Below, in pieces: positions 49,930-61,750 of a stretch of DNA of 64,000 bases. The translations under genes and the position numbers were made by a program. The notes under the pieces are model-generated. The model was not told the DNA's origin, made no database searches, and worked only from the letters and a program-made list of their open reading frames with translations. Numbering within the stretch: the first letter of the stretch is position 1; every line of letters starts with the position of its first letter. Source of the stretch: Pseudomonas phenolilytica (GTDB lineage: Bacteria > Pseudomonadota > Gammaproteobacteria > Pseudomonadales > Pseudomonadaceae). Location: contig NZ_CP058908.1 of assembly GCF_021432765.1 (NCBI RefSeq), positions 2,752,001 through 2,816,000 of the forward strand. Direction: 5' to 3'.

Positions 49930-50271
49930 CTAACTGCGAAATATGAAATAAACTGCGCCGACCAGGCATATGCCTGCCCATAGATAATCGAGTTTCAGTG
50001 GTTGTTGCATATAAAGGACGCTAAAGGGCACGAAAACTGCCAGGGTGACGACTTCCTGCATGATCTTGAGCTGGCCGATAGATAGTTCGGTGTAGCCGAT
50101 ACGATTTGCCGGCACCATCAGCATGTACTCGAAAAAAGCGATGCTCCAACTGATCAGGGCGGCGATCAGCCACGGTTTGCCGTTCAAGGTTTTGAGGTGG
50201 CCATACCAGGCGAACGTCATGAACAGGTTGGAGCAGCAGAGCAGGGCGGCGGTTTGTAGCCAGATGGGCAT
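49930..50271 (-). CDS. DMT family membrane protein (DUF486)
   Basis: 113 residues with four membrane helices. LFMTFAWYGHLK and SWSIAFFEYMLMVPANRIGY are DUF486 signatures. The role is unknown; the fold is that of small multidrug/metabolite transporters. Start 50271 (MPIWLQTAALL) chosen, as sequence upstream is not hydrophobic or conserved. Confidence 0.85.
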   Translation of the reverse strand: MPIWLQTAALLCCSNLFMTFAWYGHLKTLNGKPWLIAALISWSIAFFEYMLMVPANRIGYTELSIGQLKIMQEVVTLAVFVPFSVLYMQQPLKLDYLWAGICLVGAVYFIFRS

Positions 50272-50401
50272 GGCGGAAGGCTCGTAAGAGAATGGGCGTG
50301 AAAGCCTATTCTGGGCGTGGTTGCGCGGCAATATGCGCTTCTGGTGCGCACAACTTCGTCTGAATTATTATTGCCGCCCCGTTTTTACTGGTCGTTCATT
50401 A

Positions 50402-50653
50402 ATGGATTGCCGTCCTGGCTGCGGTGCTTGTTGCATTGCCCCTTCCATCAGCTCGCCGATACCTGGCATGCCGCATGGCAAAGCTGCAGGTGAGCGCTGT
50501 GTGCATTTGTCGTCGCAATACCTCTGCCAGCTTTTCGATGATCCGCGACGGCCGGCGGTATGCGCGGCATTTGGTGCCGACCCGTTATGTTGTGGGGCTG
50601 ATCGCGATGAGGCGATTCGCTTGCTGGGATGGTTGGAGCAGGCGACAGCCTGA
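50402..50653 (+). CDS. YkgJ family cysteine cluster protein
   Basis: 83 residues with eight Cys, in the pattern CRPGCGACC...RCVHL...YLCQLF...AVCAAF...LCCG. It is thought to bind zinc or an Fe-S cluster. Start 50402 (MDCRPGCGACC) is where homology begins. Function unknown. Confidence 0.85.
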   Translation: MDCRPGCGACCIAPSISSPIPGMPHGKAAGERCVHLSSQYLCQLFDDPRRPAVCAAFGADPLCCGADRDEAIRLLGWLEQATA

Positions 50654-50707
50654 GTGAGTCGCGGGCGGCAATAATCCTGCTAGGTGCGTCGGATCCAGTA
50701 AAAAGAA

Positions 50708-50727
50708 AGGCTGCCCGTGGGCAGCCT
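50708..50727 (-). terminator. Rho-independent terminator after gltA
   Basis: Perfect 9-bp stem AGGCTGCCC/GGGCAGCCT with 2-base loop centre, followed on the minus strand by TTCTTTT. Confidence 0.8.
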
Positions 50728-50746
50728 TCTCGTTTGGCTTTAGTGC

Positions 50747-52018
50747 TTAGCGCGGCAGATCGCGCTGTGCGTGGCCAGTGTAAAGCTGGCGCGGACGCCC
50801 GATTTTCTGGCCGGAGGCGATCATTTCCTTCCAATGCGAGATCCAGCCCACAGTGCGCGACATCGCGAAGATTACGGTGAACATGCTGGTCGGAATGCCG
50901 ATGGCCTTGAGGATGATGCCCGAGTAGAAGTCCACATTCGGGTACAGGTTGCGTTCGGCGAAGTAGGGATCCTTCAGGGCGATTTCTTCGAGCTTCATTG
51001 CAAGCTCCAGCTGCGGGTCATTGATACCCAGTTCGCCCAGCACCTCGTCACAGGTCTTCTTCATGACCTTGGCGCGCGGATCGAAGTTCTTGTACACGCG
51101 ATGGCCGAAGCCCATCAGTTTGAACGGATCGTTCTTGTCCTTGGCCTTGGCCAGGAACTTCTCGATGTTCGATACGTTGCCGATTTCATCCAGCATGGTC
51201 AGCACGGCTTCGTTGGCGCCGCCGTGTGCCGGTCCCCAGAGGGCGGCGATACCGGCTGCGATACAGGCGAACGGATTGGCACCGGTGGAGCCGGCCAGTC
51301 GCACAGTAGAAGTCGATGCGTTCTGCTCGTGATCGGCATGCAGGATGAAGATGCGATCCATGGCATTCGCCAGCACCGGGCTGATCGGTTTGATCTCGGC
51401 CGGCGTGTTGAACATCATGTGCAGGAAGTTTTCCGAGTAGCTCAGATCATTGCGCGGGTACATGATCGGCTGGCCCATGGAGTACTTGTAAACCATGGCG
51501 GCGATGGTCGGCATCTTGGCGATCAGGCGATGCGCGGAGATTTCGCGATGCTGCGGATTATTGATGTCCAGCGAGTCGTGATAGAACGCGGACAGGGCGC
51601 CAACGATGCCGCACATCACGGCCATCGGGTGGGCGTCGCGACGGAAGCCGTTGAGGAAGGTCTTCAGCTGCTCATGAACAATGGTGTGGTTCTTGATGGT
51701 GCTGACGAACTGAGCTTTCTGCTCGGTGGTCGGCAGTTCGCCGTTGAGCAGGAGATAGCAGGTTTCCAGATAGTCGGATTTTTCCGCCAACTGCTCGATG
51801 GGGTAGCCGCGATGAAGCAGGATGCCCTTGTCGCCGTCGATATAGGTGATCTTGGACTCGCAAGAGGCGGTCGACATGAAGCCGGGATCGAAGGTGAAGT
51901 GACCCGTGGAGGTCAGGCTTCGGACGTCAATTACATCAGGCCCTACGGTACCGGTTAAAACGGGCAGTTCGACGGGGGCGGTGCCCTCGATGATCAACTG
52001 CGCTTTCTTGTCAGCCAT
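50747..52018 (-). CDS. gltA: Citrate synthase (type II)
   Basis: 423 residues; condenses acetyl-CoA and oxaloacetate. The catalytic [14 protein letters not shown] and [14 protein letters not shown] motifs are complete, and the long N-terminal domain (residues 1-60) is that of NADH-inhibited hexameric enzymes. Divergent from sdhC across a 359-base region; gltA, sdh and suc form one TCA locus. Confidence 0.97.
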   Translation of the reverse strand: MADKKAQLIIEGTAPVELPVLTGTVGPDVIDVRSLTSTGHFTFDPGFMSTASCESKITYIDGDKGILLHRGYPIEQLAEKSDYLETCYLLLNGELPTTEQKAQFVSTIKNHTIVHEQLKTFLNGFRRDAHPMAVMCGIVGALSAFYHDSLDINNPQHREISAHRLIAKMPTIAAMVYKYSMGQPIMYPRNDLSYSENFLHMMFNTPAEIKPISPVLANAMDRIFILHADHEQNASTSTVRLAGSTGANPFACIAAGIAALWGPAHGGANEAVLTMLDEIGNVSNIEKFLAKAKDKNDPFKLMGFGHRVYKNFDPRAKVMKKTCDEVLGELGINDPQLELAMKLEEIALKDPYFAERNLYPNVDFYSGIILKAIGIPTSMFTVIFAMSRTVGWISHWKEMIASGQKIGRPRQLYTGHAQRDLPR

Positions 52019-52377
52019 GTATGGCCTCCTGTTTTGTGCTTGGAATCATCATGGCCCCCCACGCAGGGCCCGCATCACTATAGTGTGATAAATCGCAAAG
52101 TCAATTTGCTCGAACCCATGCTGCAGAGGGGTTTGCGGGGTATCGGTGCAGCATGGGGCGACTGTTTACGGCATTTATATAGGGGCTGCCATCCGCCTTT
52201 AGTGGCACTTCACCACATTGTCATTAGTGACCTAACTGTTTATACTCGGAAACCGACCGGCAGGGGCCTTACAGGCGACATTCTGTAGGTTGTCACTCGT
52301 GGGTAGCGGGTACTGCTGCGTACTCTTCCCAACAACTTTGCCCTGCGTTCAGGGGCTCTCAAGTGTGAAAAGAAGCC
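52019..52377. other. gltA-sdhC divergent regulatory region
   Basis: 359 bases without a gene. Holds the gltA promoter listed next and presumably the sdh promoter near its right end; the region is AT-richer than its flanks. No clear regulator site could be assigned. Confidence 0.6.
52077..52104 (-). promoter_or_regulatory. Sigma70 promoter of gltA
   Basis: Minus strand TTGACT (52099-52104), 16-base spacer, TATAGT (52077-52082). The -10 overlaps a palindrome CACTATAGTG. Confidence 0.65.
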
Positions 52378-52752
52378 GTGAAAAGCCAACGACCTGTAAA
52401 CCTAGATCTTAGGACAATAAAACTCCCAATCACTGCTTACACGTCGATTCTCCACCGTGTATCCGGTGTCATTCTGTTCGTCGGTATCGCCCTGTTGTTG
52501 CTTGCGCTCGATACCTCGCTGTCTTCTCCAGAAGGCTTCGAGGAGGTTCGGGAGTATTTGGGTGGCCCGCTGGCGAAGCTGATTAGCTGGGGGCTGCTGT
52601 CCGCACTGCTGTACCACCTCGTGGCAGGTGTTCGTCACCTGATCATGGATGCCGGCCACGGTGAGACGCTGGAAGGCGGCAAGCTGGGCTCGAAAATCGT
52701 AATCGCCGTTTCGGTGGTGCTGATCGTTCTGGCGGGAGTGTGGATATGGTAA
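52378..52752 (+). CDS. sdhC: Succinate dehydrogenase cytochrome b556 subunit
   Basis: 124 residues, three membrane helices. RPVNLDLRTIKLPITAYTSILHRVSGVILF is conserved, and the haem-ligand His lies in YHLVAGVRHLIMDAGH. GTG start at 52378. Anchors SDH and binds ubiquinone together with SdhD. It overlaps sdhD by 7 bases. Confidence 0.95.
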   Translation: MKSQRPVNLDLRTIKLPITAYTSILHRVSGVILFVGIALLLLALDTSLSSPEGFEEVREYLGGPLAKLISWGLLSALLYHLVAGVRHLIMDAGHGETLEGGKLGSKIVIAVSVVLIVLAGVWIW

Positions 52753-53114
52753 CCAATGTCACCAACTTTTCGCGCTCGGGTCTGTATGACTGGATGGCGC
52801 AGCGCGTTTCTGCAGTGGTTCTTGCGGCTTATTTTCTGTTCCTGCTTGGGTACCTGATTGCGAACCCAGGGTTGGAGTACACCCAGTGGCACGCGCTGTT
52901 CTCGGCCAACTGGATGCGCATCTTCAGCTTGCTGGCTCTAGTCGCCCTGAGTGTGCACGCGTGGGTAGGCATGTGGACGATCTCCACCGACTACCTGACC
53001 AATATGGCGATCGGTAAGTGGGCTACCGGCGTTCGTTTCCTGTTCCAGGCGGTGTGTGGCATTGCCATGTTCACCTTCTTCGTCTGGGGCGTGCAGATTC
53101 TTTGGGGTATCTGA
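52746..53114 (+). CDS. sdhD: Succinate dehydrogenase membrane anchor subunit
   Basis: 122 residues, three membrane helices; RSGLYDWMAQRVSAVVLAAYFLFLLGYL and SVHAWVGMWTISTDYL are family features, with the His of HAWVG in the haem/quinone region. ATG 52746 chosen (MVTNVTNFSRSG); a GTG two codons upstream is possible. Confidence 0.93.
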   Translation: MVTNVTNFSRSGLYDWMAQRVSAVVLAAYFLFLLGYLIANPGLEYTQWHALFSANWMRIFSLLALVALSVHAWVGMWTISTDYLTNMAIGKWATGVRFLFQAVCGIAMFTFFVWGVQILWGI

Positions 53115-53117
53115 TTC

Positions 53118-54890
53118 ATGGCTAACATTCGTACGCTTTCTTTTGACGCCATCATCGTCGGTGGCGGTGGCGCCGGTATGCGCGCGGCGCTCCAGCTGTC
53201 CCAGTCCGGTCACAAGACCGCTGTGGTCACCAAGGTTTTCCCGACTCGTTCGCACACCGTTTCCGCTCAGGGCGGCATCACCTGCGCCATCGCTTCGGCC
53301 GATCCGAACGATGACTGGCGCTGGCACATGTACGATACCGTCAAGGGCTCCGACTACATCGGTGACCAGGATGCGATCGAGTACATGTGTTCCGTCGGTC
53401 CTGAGGCTGTGTTCGAGCTCGAGCACATGGGTCTGCCTTTCTCCCGTACCGAGCAGGGCCGCATCTATCAGCGTCCGTTCGGCGGTCAGTCGAAGGACTT
53501 CGGTAAGGGTGGTCAGGCCGCTCGTACGTGCGCCGCTGCCGACCGTACCGGTCATGCGCTGCTGCACACGCTTTATCAGGGCAACCTGAAGAACGACACC
53601 GTTTTCCTCAACGAGTGGTACGCAGTCGATCTGGTGAAGAACCAGGATGGCGCAGTCGTGGGTGTCATTGCCATCTGCATCGAAACCGGCGAAACCGTTT
53701 ACATCCGTTCCAAGGCTACCGTGCTTGCTACCGGTGGCGCTGGTCGGATCTACGCATCGACCACCAACGCCCTGATCAACACTGGCGACGGTGTCGGCAT
53801 GGCACTGCGTGCCGGTGTGCCGGTTCAGGATATCGAGATGTGGCAGTTCCACCCGACCGGTATTGCCGGTGCCGGCGTGCTGGTGACCGAAGGTTGCCGC
53901 GGTGAAGGTGGCTACCTGATCAACAAGCACGGCGAGCGCTTCATGGAGCGCTACGCGCCGAACGCGAAGGACCTGGCCGGTCGCGACGTCGTTGCGCGTT
54001 CGATGGTCAAAGAAATCCTGGCGGGCAACGGCTGTGGTCCGGATGGCGACCACGTGATGCTGAAGCTGGACCACTTGGGCGAGGAAGTGCTGCACAGCCG
54101 CCTGCCGGGTATCTGCGAACTGTCGAAGACCTTCGCCCACGTCGACCCGGTTACGGCACCAGTGCCGGTCGTTCCGACCTGCCACTACATGATGGGTGGT
54201 ATCGCCACCAACATTCATGGCCAGGCAATCACGCAGGACGCCAGCGGCAACGACAAAATCATCGATGGCCTTTTTGCTGTCGGCGAAGTGGCTTGTGTAT
54301 CCGTGCACGGTGCCAATCGCCTGGGTGGCAACTCGTTGCTCGATCTGGTGGTCTTCGGTCGCGCGGCTGGTCTGCACCTGGAGAAGGCGCTCAAGGAGGG
54401 CATCGAGCATCGCGGCGCTAGCGAAACCGATCTTGATGTTGCCCTTGCTCGTCTGGCAGGCATCAACGAACGCACCACGGGTGAAGACGTGGCTCCGCTA
54501 CGAAAGGAGCTGCAGAACTGCATGCAGAATTACTTCGGCGTGTTCCGTACCGGCGAATACATGCAGAAAGGTATCGCCCAGCTGGTCGATCTGCGTCAGC
54601 GCATCGCCAACGTCAAGATCTCCGACAAGAGCCAGGCGTTCAACACTGCGCGCATTGAAGCGCTCGAGTTGCAGAACCTGCTGGAAGTTGCCGAAGCTAC
54701 GGCGATTGCGGCGGAAACCCGCAAAGAATCCCGTGGTGCACATGCTCGCGAGGACTTCGAAGAGCGTGACGATGAGAACTGGCTGTGCCACACCCTGTAT
54801 TTCCCGGGTGAGAAGCGCGTTGCCAAGCGTGCCGTGAACTTCGCTCCGAAGACCGTTCCGGCCTTCGAGCCCAAGGTTCGGACTTATTGA
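53118..54890 (+). CDS. sdhA: Succinate dehydrogenase flavoprotein subunit
   Basis: 590 residues. FAD-binding [14 protein letters not shown] near the start, the covalent FAD His in [12 protein letters not shown], and the active-site stretch [17 protein letters not shown]. Oxidises succinate to fumarate. Three bases after sdhD. Confidence 0.97.
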   Translation: MANIRTLSFDAIIVGGGGAGMRAALQLSQSGHKTAVVTKVFPTRSHTVSAQGGITCAIASADPNDDWRWHMYDTVKGSDYIGDQDAIEYMCSVGPEAVFELEHMGLPFSRTEQGRIYQRPFGGQSKDFGKGGQAARTCAAADRTGHALLHTLYQGNLKNDTVFLNEWYAVDLVKNQDGAVVGVIAICIETGETVYIRSKATVLATGGAGRIYASTTNALINTGDGVGMALRAGVPVQDIEMWQFHPTGIAGAGVLVTEGCRGEGGYLINKHGERFMERYAPNAKDLAGRDVVARSMVKEILAGNGCGPDGDHVMLKLDHLGEEVLHSRLPGICELSKTFAHVDPVTAPVPVVPTCHYMMGGIATNIHGQAITQDASGNDKIIDGLFAVGEVACVSVHGANRLGGNSLLDLVVFGRAAGLHLEKALKEGIEHRGASETDLDVALARLAGINERTTGEDVAPLRKELQNCMQNYFGVFRTGEYMQKGIAQLVDLRQRIANVKISDKSQAFNTARIEALELQNLLEVAEATAIAAETRKESRGAHAREDFEERDDENWLCHTLYFPGEKRVAKRAVNFAPKTVPAFEPKVRTY

Positions 54891-54901
54891 GGTCGCCGAA
54901 T

Positions 54902-55606
54902 ATGTTGCAAGTGAGTGTTTATCGCTACAACCCCGATCAGGACGAAAAGCCGTTCATGCAGGATTTTCAGGTCAATACCGATGGGAAAGACCTGATGGTT
55001 CTCGACGTCTTGGCTCTGATCAAGGAACAGGACCAAGGTTTCTCTTATCGTCGCTCCTGCCGTGAAGGTGTGTGTGGCTCCGACGGCATGAACATCAACG
55101 GCAAGAACGGCCTGGCCTGCATCACCCCGCTGTCTGCTGTGGTGAAGGGCAACAAGTTGGTCATTCGTCCGTTGCCGGGGCTGCCGGTCATTCGTGACCT
55201 GGTGGTCGATATGAGCATCTTCTATAAGCAGTACGAGAAGGTGCGCCCTTATCTGATGAACGATACGCCGCCTCCGGCTATCGAACGTCTGCAGAGTCCG
55301 GAAGATCGCGAGAAGCTGGACGGCCTGTACGAGTGCATTTTGTGCGCTTGCTGCTCGACCAGTTGCCCGTCTTTCTGGTGGAACCCGGACAAGTTCCTCG
55401 GCCCGGCTGCATCGCTGCAAGCCTATCGTTTCCTGGCGGATAGCCGGGATACGGAAACCGAAGAGCGTCTGGCGGCACTGGACGATCCGTTCAGCGTGTT
55501 CCGTTGCCGTGGCATCATGAACTGCGTTGACGTCTGCCCGAAAGGGCTGAACCCGACCAGGGCGATTGGTCACATTCGCAACATGCTGCTGCAGAGCGGT
55601 ACGTGA
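54902..55606 (+). CDS. sdhB: Succinate dehydrogenase iron-sulfur subunit
   Basis: 234 residues with three Fe-S sites: [2Fe-2S] (SCREGVCGSDGM...LAC), [4Fe-4S] (CILCACCSTSCPS) and [3Fe-4S] (CRGIMNCVDVCPKG). Start MLQVSVYRYNP at 54902 preceded by GAGG. Electron wire from SdhA to the quinone site. Confidence 0.97.
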   Translation: MLQVSVYRYNPDQDEKPFMQDFQVNTDGKDLMVLDVLALIKEQDQGFSYRRSCREGVCGSDGMNINGKNGLACITPLSAVVKGNKLVIRPLPGLPVIRDLVVDMSIFYKQYEKVRPYLMNDTPPPAIERLQSPEDREKLDGLYECILCACCSTSCPSFWWNPDKFLGPAASLQAYRFLADSRDTETEERLAALDDPFSVFRCRGIMNCVDVCPKGLNPTRAIGHIRNMLLQSGT

Positions 55607-55896
55607 TGGAAGGGCGGTCGTAAGCGCTTCGCTGGCTGCGAGCGGCCGATACCCGATTGCTGTGGTACCTGCGGCGCCGGAGTAACATCCAGGCGCCGTA
55701 GCTTTAGTAGGAATTTCAGCCCAAAAAGCCGGAATTCCACTCTGAAAATTTGTTGACCAGCAGGAGCATCCGGGGCAGTTCCCGGAAACTATCTGCGCGG
55801 TCCGTAGTGGCTTTACCTGAGTCGCTGCTTCAGAACTTGGGAAGTCATGCTGCGGTCTCCACGCTGGTGGTGTCTCCTTATCAAAGGTGACCAGAC
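55607..55896 (+). other. sdhB-sucA intergenic region
   Basis: 290 bases, no gene and no strong terminator seen. Transcription may continue from sdh into suc. Confidence 0.5.
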
Positions 55897-58728
55897 ATGC
55901 AAGAAAGCGTAATGCAGCGCATGTGGGACAGCGCCCACCTATCCGGTGGTAACGCTGCCTATGTGGAAGAGCTTTATGAGCTCTACCTGCACGACCCCAA
56001 CGCAGTGCCCGAAGAGTGGCGCACTTATTTCCAGAAGTTGCCTTCTGGTGGCAGCGCGGCAGCAGACGTGTCGCACTCGACGATTCGCGATCATTTCGTG
56101 TTGCTGGCGAAGAACCAGCGTCGCGCACAACCTGTCTCCGCAGGCAGCGTCAGCAGCGAGCATGAGAAGAAGCAGGTCGAAGTTCTGCGGCTGATCCAGG
56201 CGTATCGGCTGCGTGGTCATCAAGCGGCGCAGCTTGATCCCCTGGCACTGCAGCAGCGTCCGGTTCCCGCTGATCTTGCGATCACCAACTATGGTCTGAC
56301 CGATGCGGATTTGGATACCGTTTTCCGCACGGGCGATCTGGCGATAGGCAAAGACGAAGCCAGCTTGCGTGAAATCCTGAAAGCGTTGCAAGAGACGTAT
56401 TGCCGCACCATCGGCGCGGAGTTTGCCCATATCGTCGATTCCGAGCAGCGCAACTGGTTCATCCAGCGCGTCGAAAGCGTACGTGGCCGTCCGGATTTCT
56501 CGCCGGAAATCAAGAGTCATCTACTGGAGCGTCTGACAGCCGCCGAAGGACTGGAAAAGTATCTCGGCACCAAATATCCGGGGACCAAGCGTTTTGGTCT
56601 GGAAGGTGGTGAGAGCCTGATTCCGATGCTGGACGAAATCATCCAGCGCTCCGGCTCCTACGGCACCAAGGAAATCGTCATCGGTATGGCCCACCGTGGC
56701 CGTCTCAACGTGCTGGTCAACACCTTCGGCAAGAATCCGCGCGATCTGTTCGACGAATTCGAAGGCAAGAAGGTCGAAGGGCTCAGCTCCGGTGATGTCA
56801 AGTATCACCAGGGCTTCTCTTCCAACGTCATGACTCCCGGTGGCGAGATCCATCTGGCGATGGCTTTCAACCCCTCGCACCTGGAAATCGTTTCGCCGGT
56901 GGTTGAGGGTTCGGTGCGTGCTCGTCAGGACCGTCGCTGTGATCCGGCCGGAGACAAGGTTCTTCCGGTAACCATCCACGGTGATGCCGCTGTCGCCGGT
57001 CAGGGCGTGGTGATGGAAACCTTCCAGATGTCGCAGACGCGTGCTTACCGCACCGGCGGCACGATTCGCATCGTGGTCAACAACCAGGTCGGCTTCACCA
57101 CTAACAAGCAGGAAGATGCTCGTTCAACCGAGTACGCTACTGACGTGGCGAAGATGATTCAAGCACCGATCTTCCACGTTAACGCAGACGACCCCGAGGC
57201 GGTGCTGTTCGTTACCCAGCTCGCTGTGGATTATCGGATGCAGTTCAAGCGCGATATCGTGCTGGATCTGATCTGCTATCGCCGTCGCGGTCATAACGAG
57301 GCTGACGAGCCAAGCGGCACCCAGCCGCTGATGTATCAGAAGATCGCTAAGCAGCGCACCACTCGTGAGCTGTACGCTGATGCGCTCATCCAGTCGAATG
57401 TACTGGACGCCGAGCGCGTTCAGGCTAAGGTCGATGAGTATCGCACCGCGCTGGATAACGGCCTGCACGTGGTCAAGAGCCTGGTCAAGGAACCGAACAA
57501 GGAGCTCTTCGTTGACTGGCGTCCATATCTGGGCCATGCGTGGACCGCACGTCACGACACCAGCTTCGATCTGAAGACCTTGCAGGATCTGTCCAGCAAA
57601 CTGTTGAATGTCCCGGAAGGCTTCGTTGTCCAGCGTCAGGTTGCGAAGATCCTTGAGGATCGGCAGAAGATGGGAGCGGGCGCGCTGGCCATCAACTGGG
57701 GCTTCGCGGAGACCATGGCCTACGCTACGCTGCTGTTCGAAGGCCATCCGGTGCGTATTTCCGGTCAGGACGTCGGTCGCGGTACCTTCTCGCATCGCCA
57801 TGCTGCGTTGCACAATCAGAAAGACGGCAGTACCTACATTCCGCTTCAGCACCTCTACGAAGGGCAGCCGCGCTTCGATCTGTATGACTCGTTCCTTTCC
57901 GAGGAAGCGGTTCTGGCGTTCGAGTACGGATATGCCACTACTACTCCCAACGCCCTCGTGGTTTGGGAGGCGCAGTTCGGCGACTTCGCCAACGGCGCGC
58001 AGGTCGTTATCGACCAGTTCATCACTAGCGGCGAACACAAGTGGGGCCGTCTCTGCGGTCTGACCATGCTGCTGCCGCACGGTTATGAGGGGCAGGGCCC
58101 GGAGCACTCCTCCGCGCGTCTGGAGCGCTACCTGCAACTGTGTGCCGAGCAGAACATCCAGGTCTGCGTGCCGACCACACCAGCTCAGGTCTATCACATG
58201 CTGCGTCGGCAGGCGATTCGTCCGCTGCGCAAGCCGCTGGTTGCCCTGACGCCGAAGTCGCTGTTGCGTCACAAGCTCGCTATCTCGACGCTGGAGGAGC
58301 TTACCGAGGGTTCGTTCCAGACCGTTATCCCGGAGATCGATCCGATCGAAGCGGCGAAGGTCGAGCGCGTGATCATGTGCAGCGGCAAGGTCTACTACGA
58401 TCTTCTGGAAAAGCGCCGCAACGAAGGTCGCGACGATATTGCCATCGTGCGTATCGAGCAGCTCTATCCCTTCCCTGAGGAGGACCTCGCCGAGGTGCTG
58501 GCACCTTATCAGAACATCAAGCACATCATCTGGTGTCAGGAAGAGCCGATGAACCAGGGCGCGTGGTACTGCAGCCAGCACCATATGCGTCGCGTCGCGA
58601 CTGCTCACAAGAAGGAACTGTTCCTGCAATACGCTGGTCGTGATGCATCCGCGGCTCCGGCGGTCGGTTATGCGTCAATGCATGCCGAGCAGCAGGAAAA
58701 GCTCCTGCAGGACGCCTTCACCGTTTAA
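55897..58728 (+). CDS. sucA: 2-oxoglutarate dehydrogenase E1 component
   Basis: 943 residues, thiamine-diphosphate enzyme. The E1o N-terminus (SAHLSGGNAAYVEELYELYLHDPNAVPEEWR) docks to E2. GMAHRGRLNVLVN, the HPSHLE-type segment (FNPSHLEIVSPVVEG) and the ThDP motif region (YRRRGHNEADEP) are intact. Ribosome site AAAGGTGACC. Confidence 0.97.
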   Translation: MQESVMQRMWDSAHLSGGNAAYVEELYELYLHDPNAVPEEWRTYFQKLPSGGSAAADVSHSTIRDHFVLLAKNQRRAQPVSAGSVSSEHEKKQVEVLRLIQAYRLRGHQAAQLDPLALQQRPVPADLAITNYGLTDADLDTVFRTGDLAIGKDEASLREILKALQETYCRTIGAEFAHIVDSEQRNWFIQRVESVRGRPDFSPEIKSHLLERLTAAEGLEKYLGTKYPGTKRFGLEGGESLIPMLDEIIQRSGSYGTKEIVIGMAHRGRLNVLVNTFGKNPRDLFDEFEGKKVEGLSSGDVKYHQGFSSNVMTPGGEIHLAMAFNPSHLEIVSPVVEGSVRARQDRRCDPAGDKVLPVTIHGDAAVAGQGVVMETFQMSQTRAYRTGGTIRIVVNNQVGFTTNKQEDARSTEYATDVAKMIQAPIFHVNADDPEAVLFVTQLAVDYRMQFKRDIVLDLICYRRRGHNEADEPSGTQPLMYQKIAKQRTTRELYADALIQSNVLDAERVQAKVDEYRTALDNGLHVVKSLVKEPNKELFVDWRPYLGHAWTARHDTSFDLKTLQDLSSKLLNVPEGFVVQRQVAKILEDRQKMGAGALAINWGFAETMAYATLLFEGHPVRISGQDVGRGTFSHRHAALHNQKDGSTYIPLQHLYEGQPRFDLYDSFLSEEAVLAFEYGYATTTPNALVVWEAQFGDFANGAQVVIDQFITSGEHKWGRLCGLTMLLPHGYEGQGPEHSSARLERYLQLCAEQNIQVCVPTTPAQVYHMLRRQAIRPLRKPLVALTPKSLLRHKLAISTLEELTEGSFQTVIPEIDPIEAAKVERVIMCSGKVYYDLLEKRRNEGRDDIAIVRIEQLYPFPEEDLAEVLAPYQNIKHIIWCQEEPMNQGAWYCSQHHMRRVATAHKKELFLQYAGRDASAAPAVGYASMHAEQQEKLLQDAFTV

Positions 58729-58800
58729 TCATGCTATTGCGAGAGGCCGCGCACGAACGCGGCCTCGACGCAGAAATCGAATCAAATAGGACTCCTGATA

Positions 58801-60021
58801 ATGGCTATCGAGATCAAAGCCCCTACCTTCCCGGAATCGGTTGCCGACGGCACCGTGGCAACCTGGCACAAGCAGCCGGGTGAGGCGGTCAAGCGCGACG
58901 AGCTGATCGTCGACATCGAAACCGACAAGGTGGTCATGGAAGTACTGGCCGAGGCTGACGGCGTTCTCGTCGAAATCGTCAAGAACGAGGGCGACACCGT
59001 TCTCAGCGGCGAGCTGCTCGGCAAGCTGGAAGCAGGTGCCACTGCTGCGGCGCCGACAGCTGCGGCTGCCCCGGCTCAGACGCCTGCGGCAGCCGCTGCT
59101 CCGGCCGTTGCCAGCGAAGAGCCGATCCTGGCTCCGGCCGCGCGCAAGCTGGCCGAAGAGAATGGCATCGATCCGAACAGCATCCGCGGCACCGGCAAGG
59201 ATGGTCGCGTGACCAAGGAAGATGTGGTTGCTGCCGTCGAGGCCAAGAAATCCGCTCCGGCCGCTGCCGCCAAACCCGCTGCTCCGGCTGCCGCCGCACC
59301 GATTTTTGCTGCCGGGGATCGCGTCGAGAAGCGCGTGCCGATGACCCGCCTGCGTGCCAAGGTTGCCGAGCGTCTGGTCGAAGCTCAATCGTCGATGGCC
59401 ATGCTGACCACGTTCAACGAAGTCAACATGAAGCCGATCATGGAGCTGCGCGCCAAGTACAAGGACCTGTTCGAGAAGACCCACAACGGTGTTCGCCTGG
59501 GTTTCATGTCCTTCTTCGTCAAGGCTGCGGTGGAGGCGCTCAAGCGTCAGCCCGGCGTCAACGCTTCGATCGATGGCAACGACATCGTCTACCACGGCTA
59601 CCAGGACATCGGCGTTGCCGTGTCTAGCGATCGTGGCCTAGTGGTGCCGGTCCTGCGCAACGCTGAGCACATGACGCTGGCCGAGATCGAAGGCGGCATC
59701 AACAACTTCGGCAAGAAGGCCAAGGCGGGCAAGCTGACCATCGAAGAAATGACTGGCGGTACCTTCACCATTTCCAACGGTGGTGTCTTCGGTTCGCTGC
59801 TTTCCACGCCGATCGTCAACCCGCCGCAAACCGCTATTCTCGGTATGCACAAGATCCAGGAACGTCCGATGGCCGTTAATGGTCAGGTGGTCATCCTGCC
59901 GATGATGTACCTGGCGCTATCCTACGACCACCGCCTGATCGATGGTAAGGAAGCAGTTACCTTCCTGGTCACCATGAAGGACCTGCTGGAAGATCCGGCT
60001 CGCCTGCTGCTGGATATCTGA
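58801..60021 (+). CDS. sucB: Dihydrolipoamide succinyltransferase (E2)
   Basis: 406 residues. One lipoyl domain (residues 1-77; lipoyl Lys in ETDKVVMEV), Ala/Pro linker, E3-binding domain near 104-140 ([32 protein letters not shown]), second Ala-rich linker and the acyltransferase core ending with the catalytic [11 protein letters not shown]. Core of the 2-oxoglutarate dehydrogenase complex. Confidence 0.97.
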   Translation: MAIEIKAPTFPESVADGTVATWHKQPGEAVKRDELIVDIETDKVVMEVLAEADGVLVEIVKNEGDTVLSGELLGKLEAGATAAAPTAAAAPAQTPAAAAAPAVASEEPILAPAARKLAEENGIDPNSIRGTGKDGRVTKEDVVAAVEAKKSAPAAAAKPAAPAAAAPIFAAGDRVEKRVPMTRLRAKVAERLVEAQSSMAMLTTFNEVNMKPIMELRAKYKDLFEKTHNGVRLGFMSFFVKAAVEALKRQPGVNASIDGNDIVYHGYQDIGVAVSSDRGLVVPVLRNAEHMTLAEIEGGINNFGKKAKAGKLTIEEMTGGTFTISNGGVFGSLLSTPIVNPPQTAILGMHKIQERPMAVNGQVVILPMMYLALSYDHRLIDGKEAVTFLVTMKDLLEDPARLLLDI

Positions 60022-60033
60022 CAAAAACGGCTA

Positions 60034-61556
<1,523 letters not shown>

Positions 61557-61572
61557 ACGCTTTTTGTGAAAA

Positions 61573-61610
61573 AAAGCCCGGCCTGTTCCTAGGAACACGC
61601 CGGGCTTTTC
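61573..61610 (+). terminator. Rho-independent terminator after lpd
   Basis: 10-bp stem AAAGCCCGGC/GCCGGGCTTT capped by the palindrome TGTTCCTAGGAACA, followed by TTTTC. Confidence 0.85.
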
Positions 61611-61645
61611 TTTGACTAAAGTAGAATGCTTTTCGGTCAATACAG

Positions 61646-61680
61646 GTTCCTGAAAGGTATCTCGAATAGTTTTCAGGAAC
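61646..61680. repeat. Inverted repeat upstream of sucC
   Basis: Perfect 10-bp arms GTTCCTGAAA (61646-61655) and TTTCAGGAAC (61671-61680), separated by 15 bases and followed by sucC 70 bases on. Not a terminator (no T run). Could be an operator or 5' UTR hairpin. Confidence 0.5.
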
Positions 61681-61750
61681 TTGCGTTGGAGGGGGCAGGG
61701 TGCGTCAGGGGCCCTGCTTGAATGCAGTACCTAAAACAACGGTAAGAAGC

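Noticed and set aside
57124..58629. 501-codon minus-strand frame over sucA
   Set aside because: Shadow frame; sucA on the plus strand is intact.
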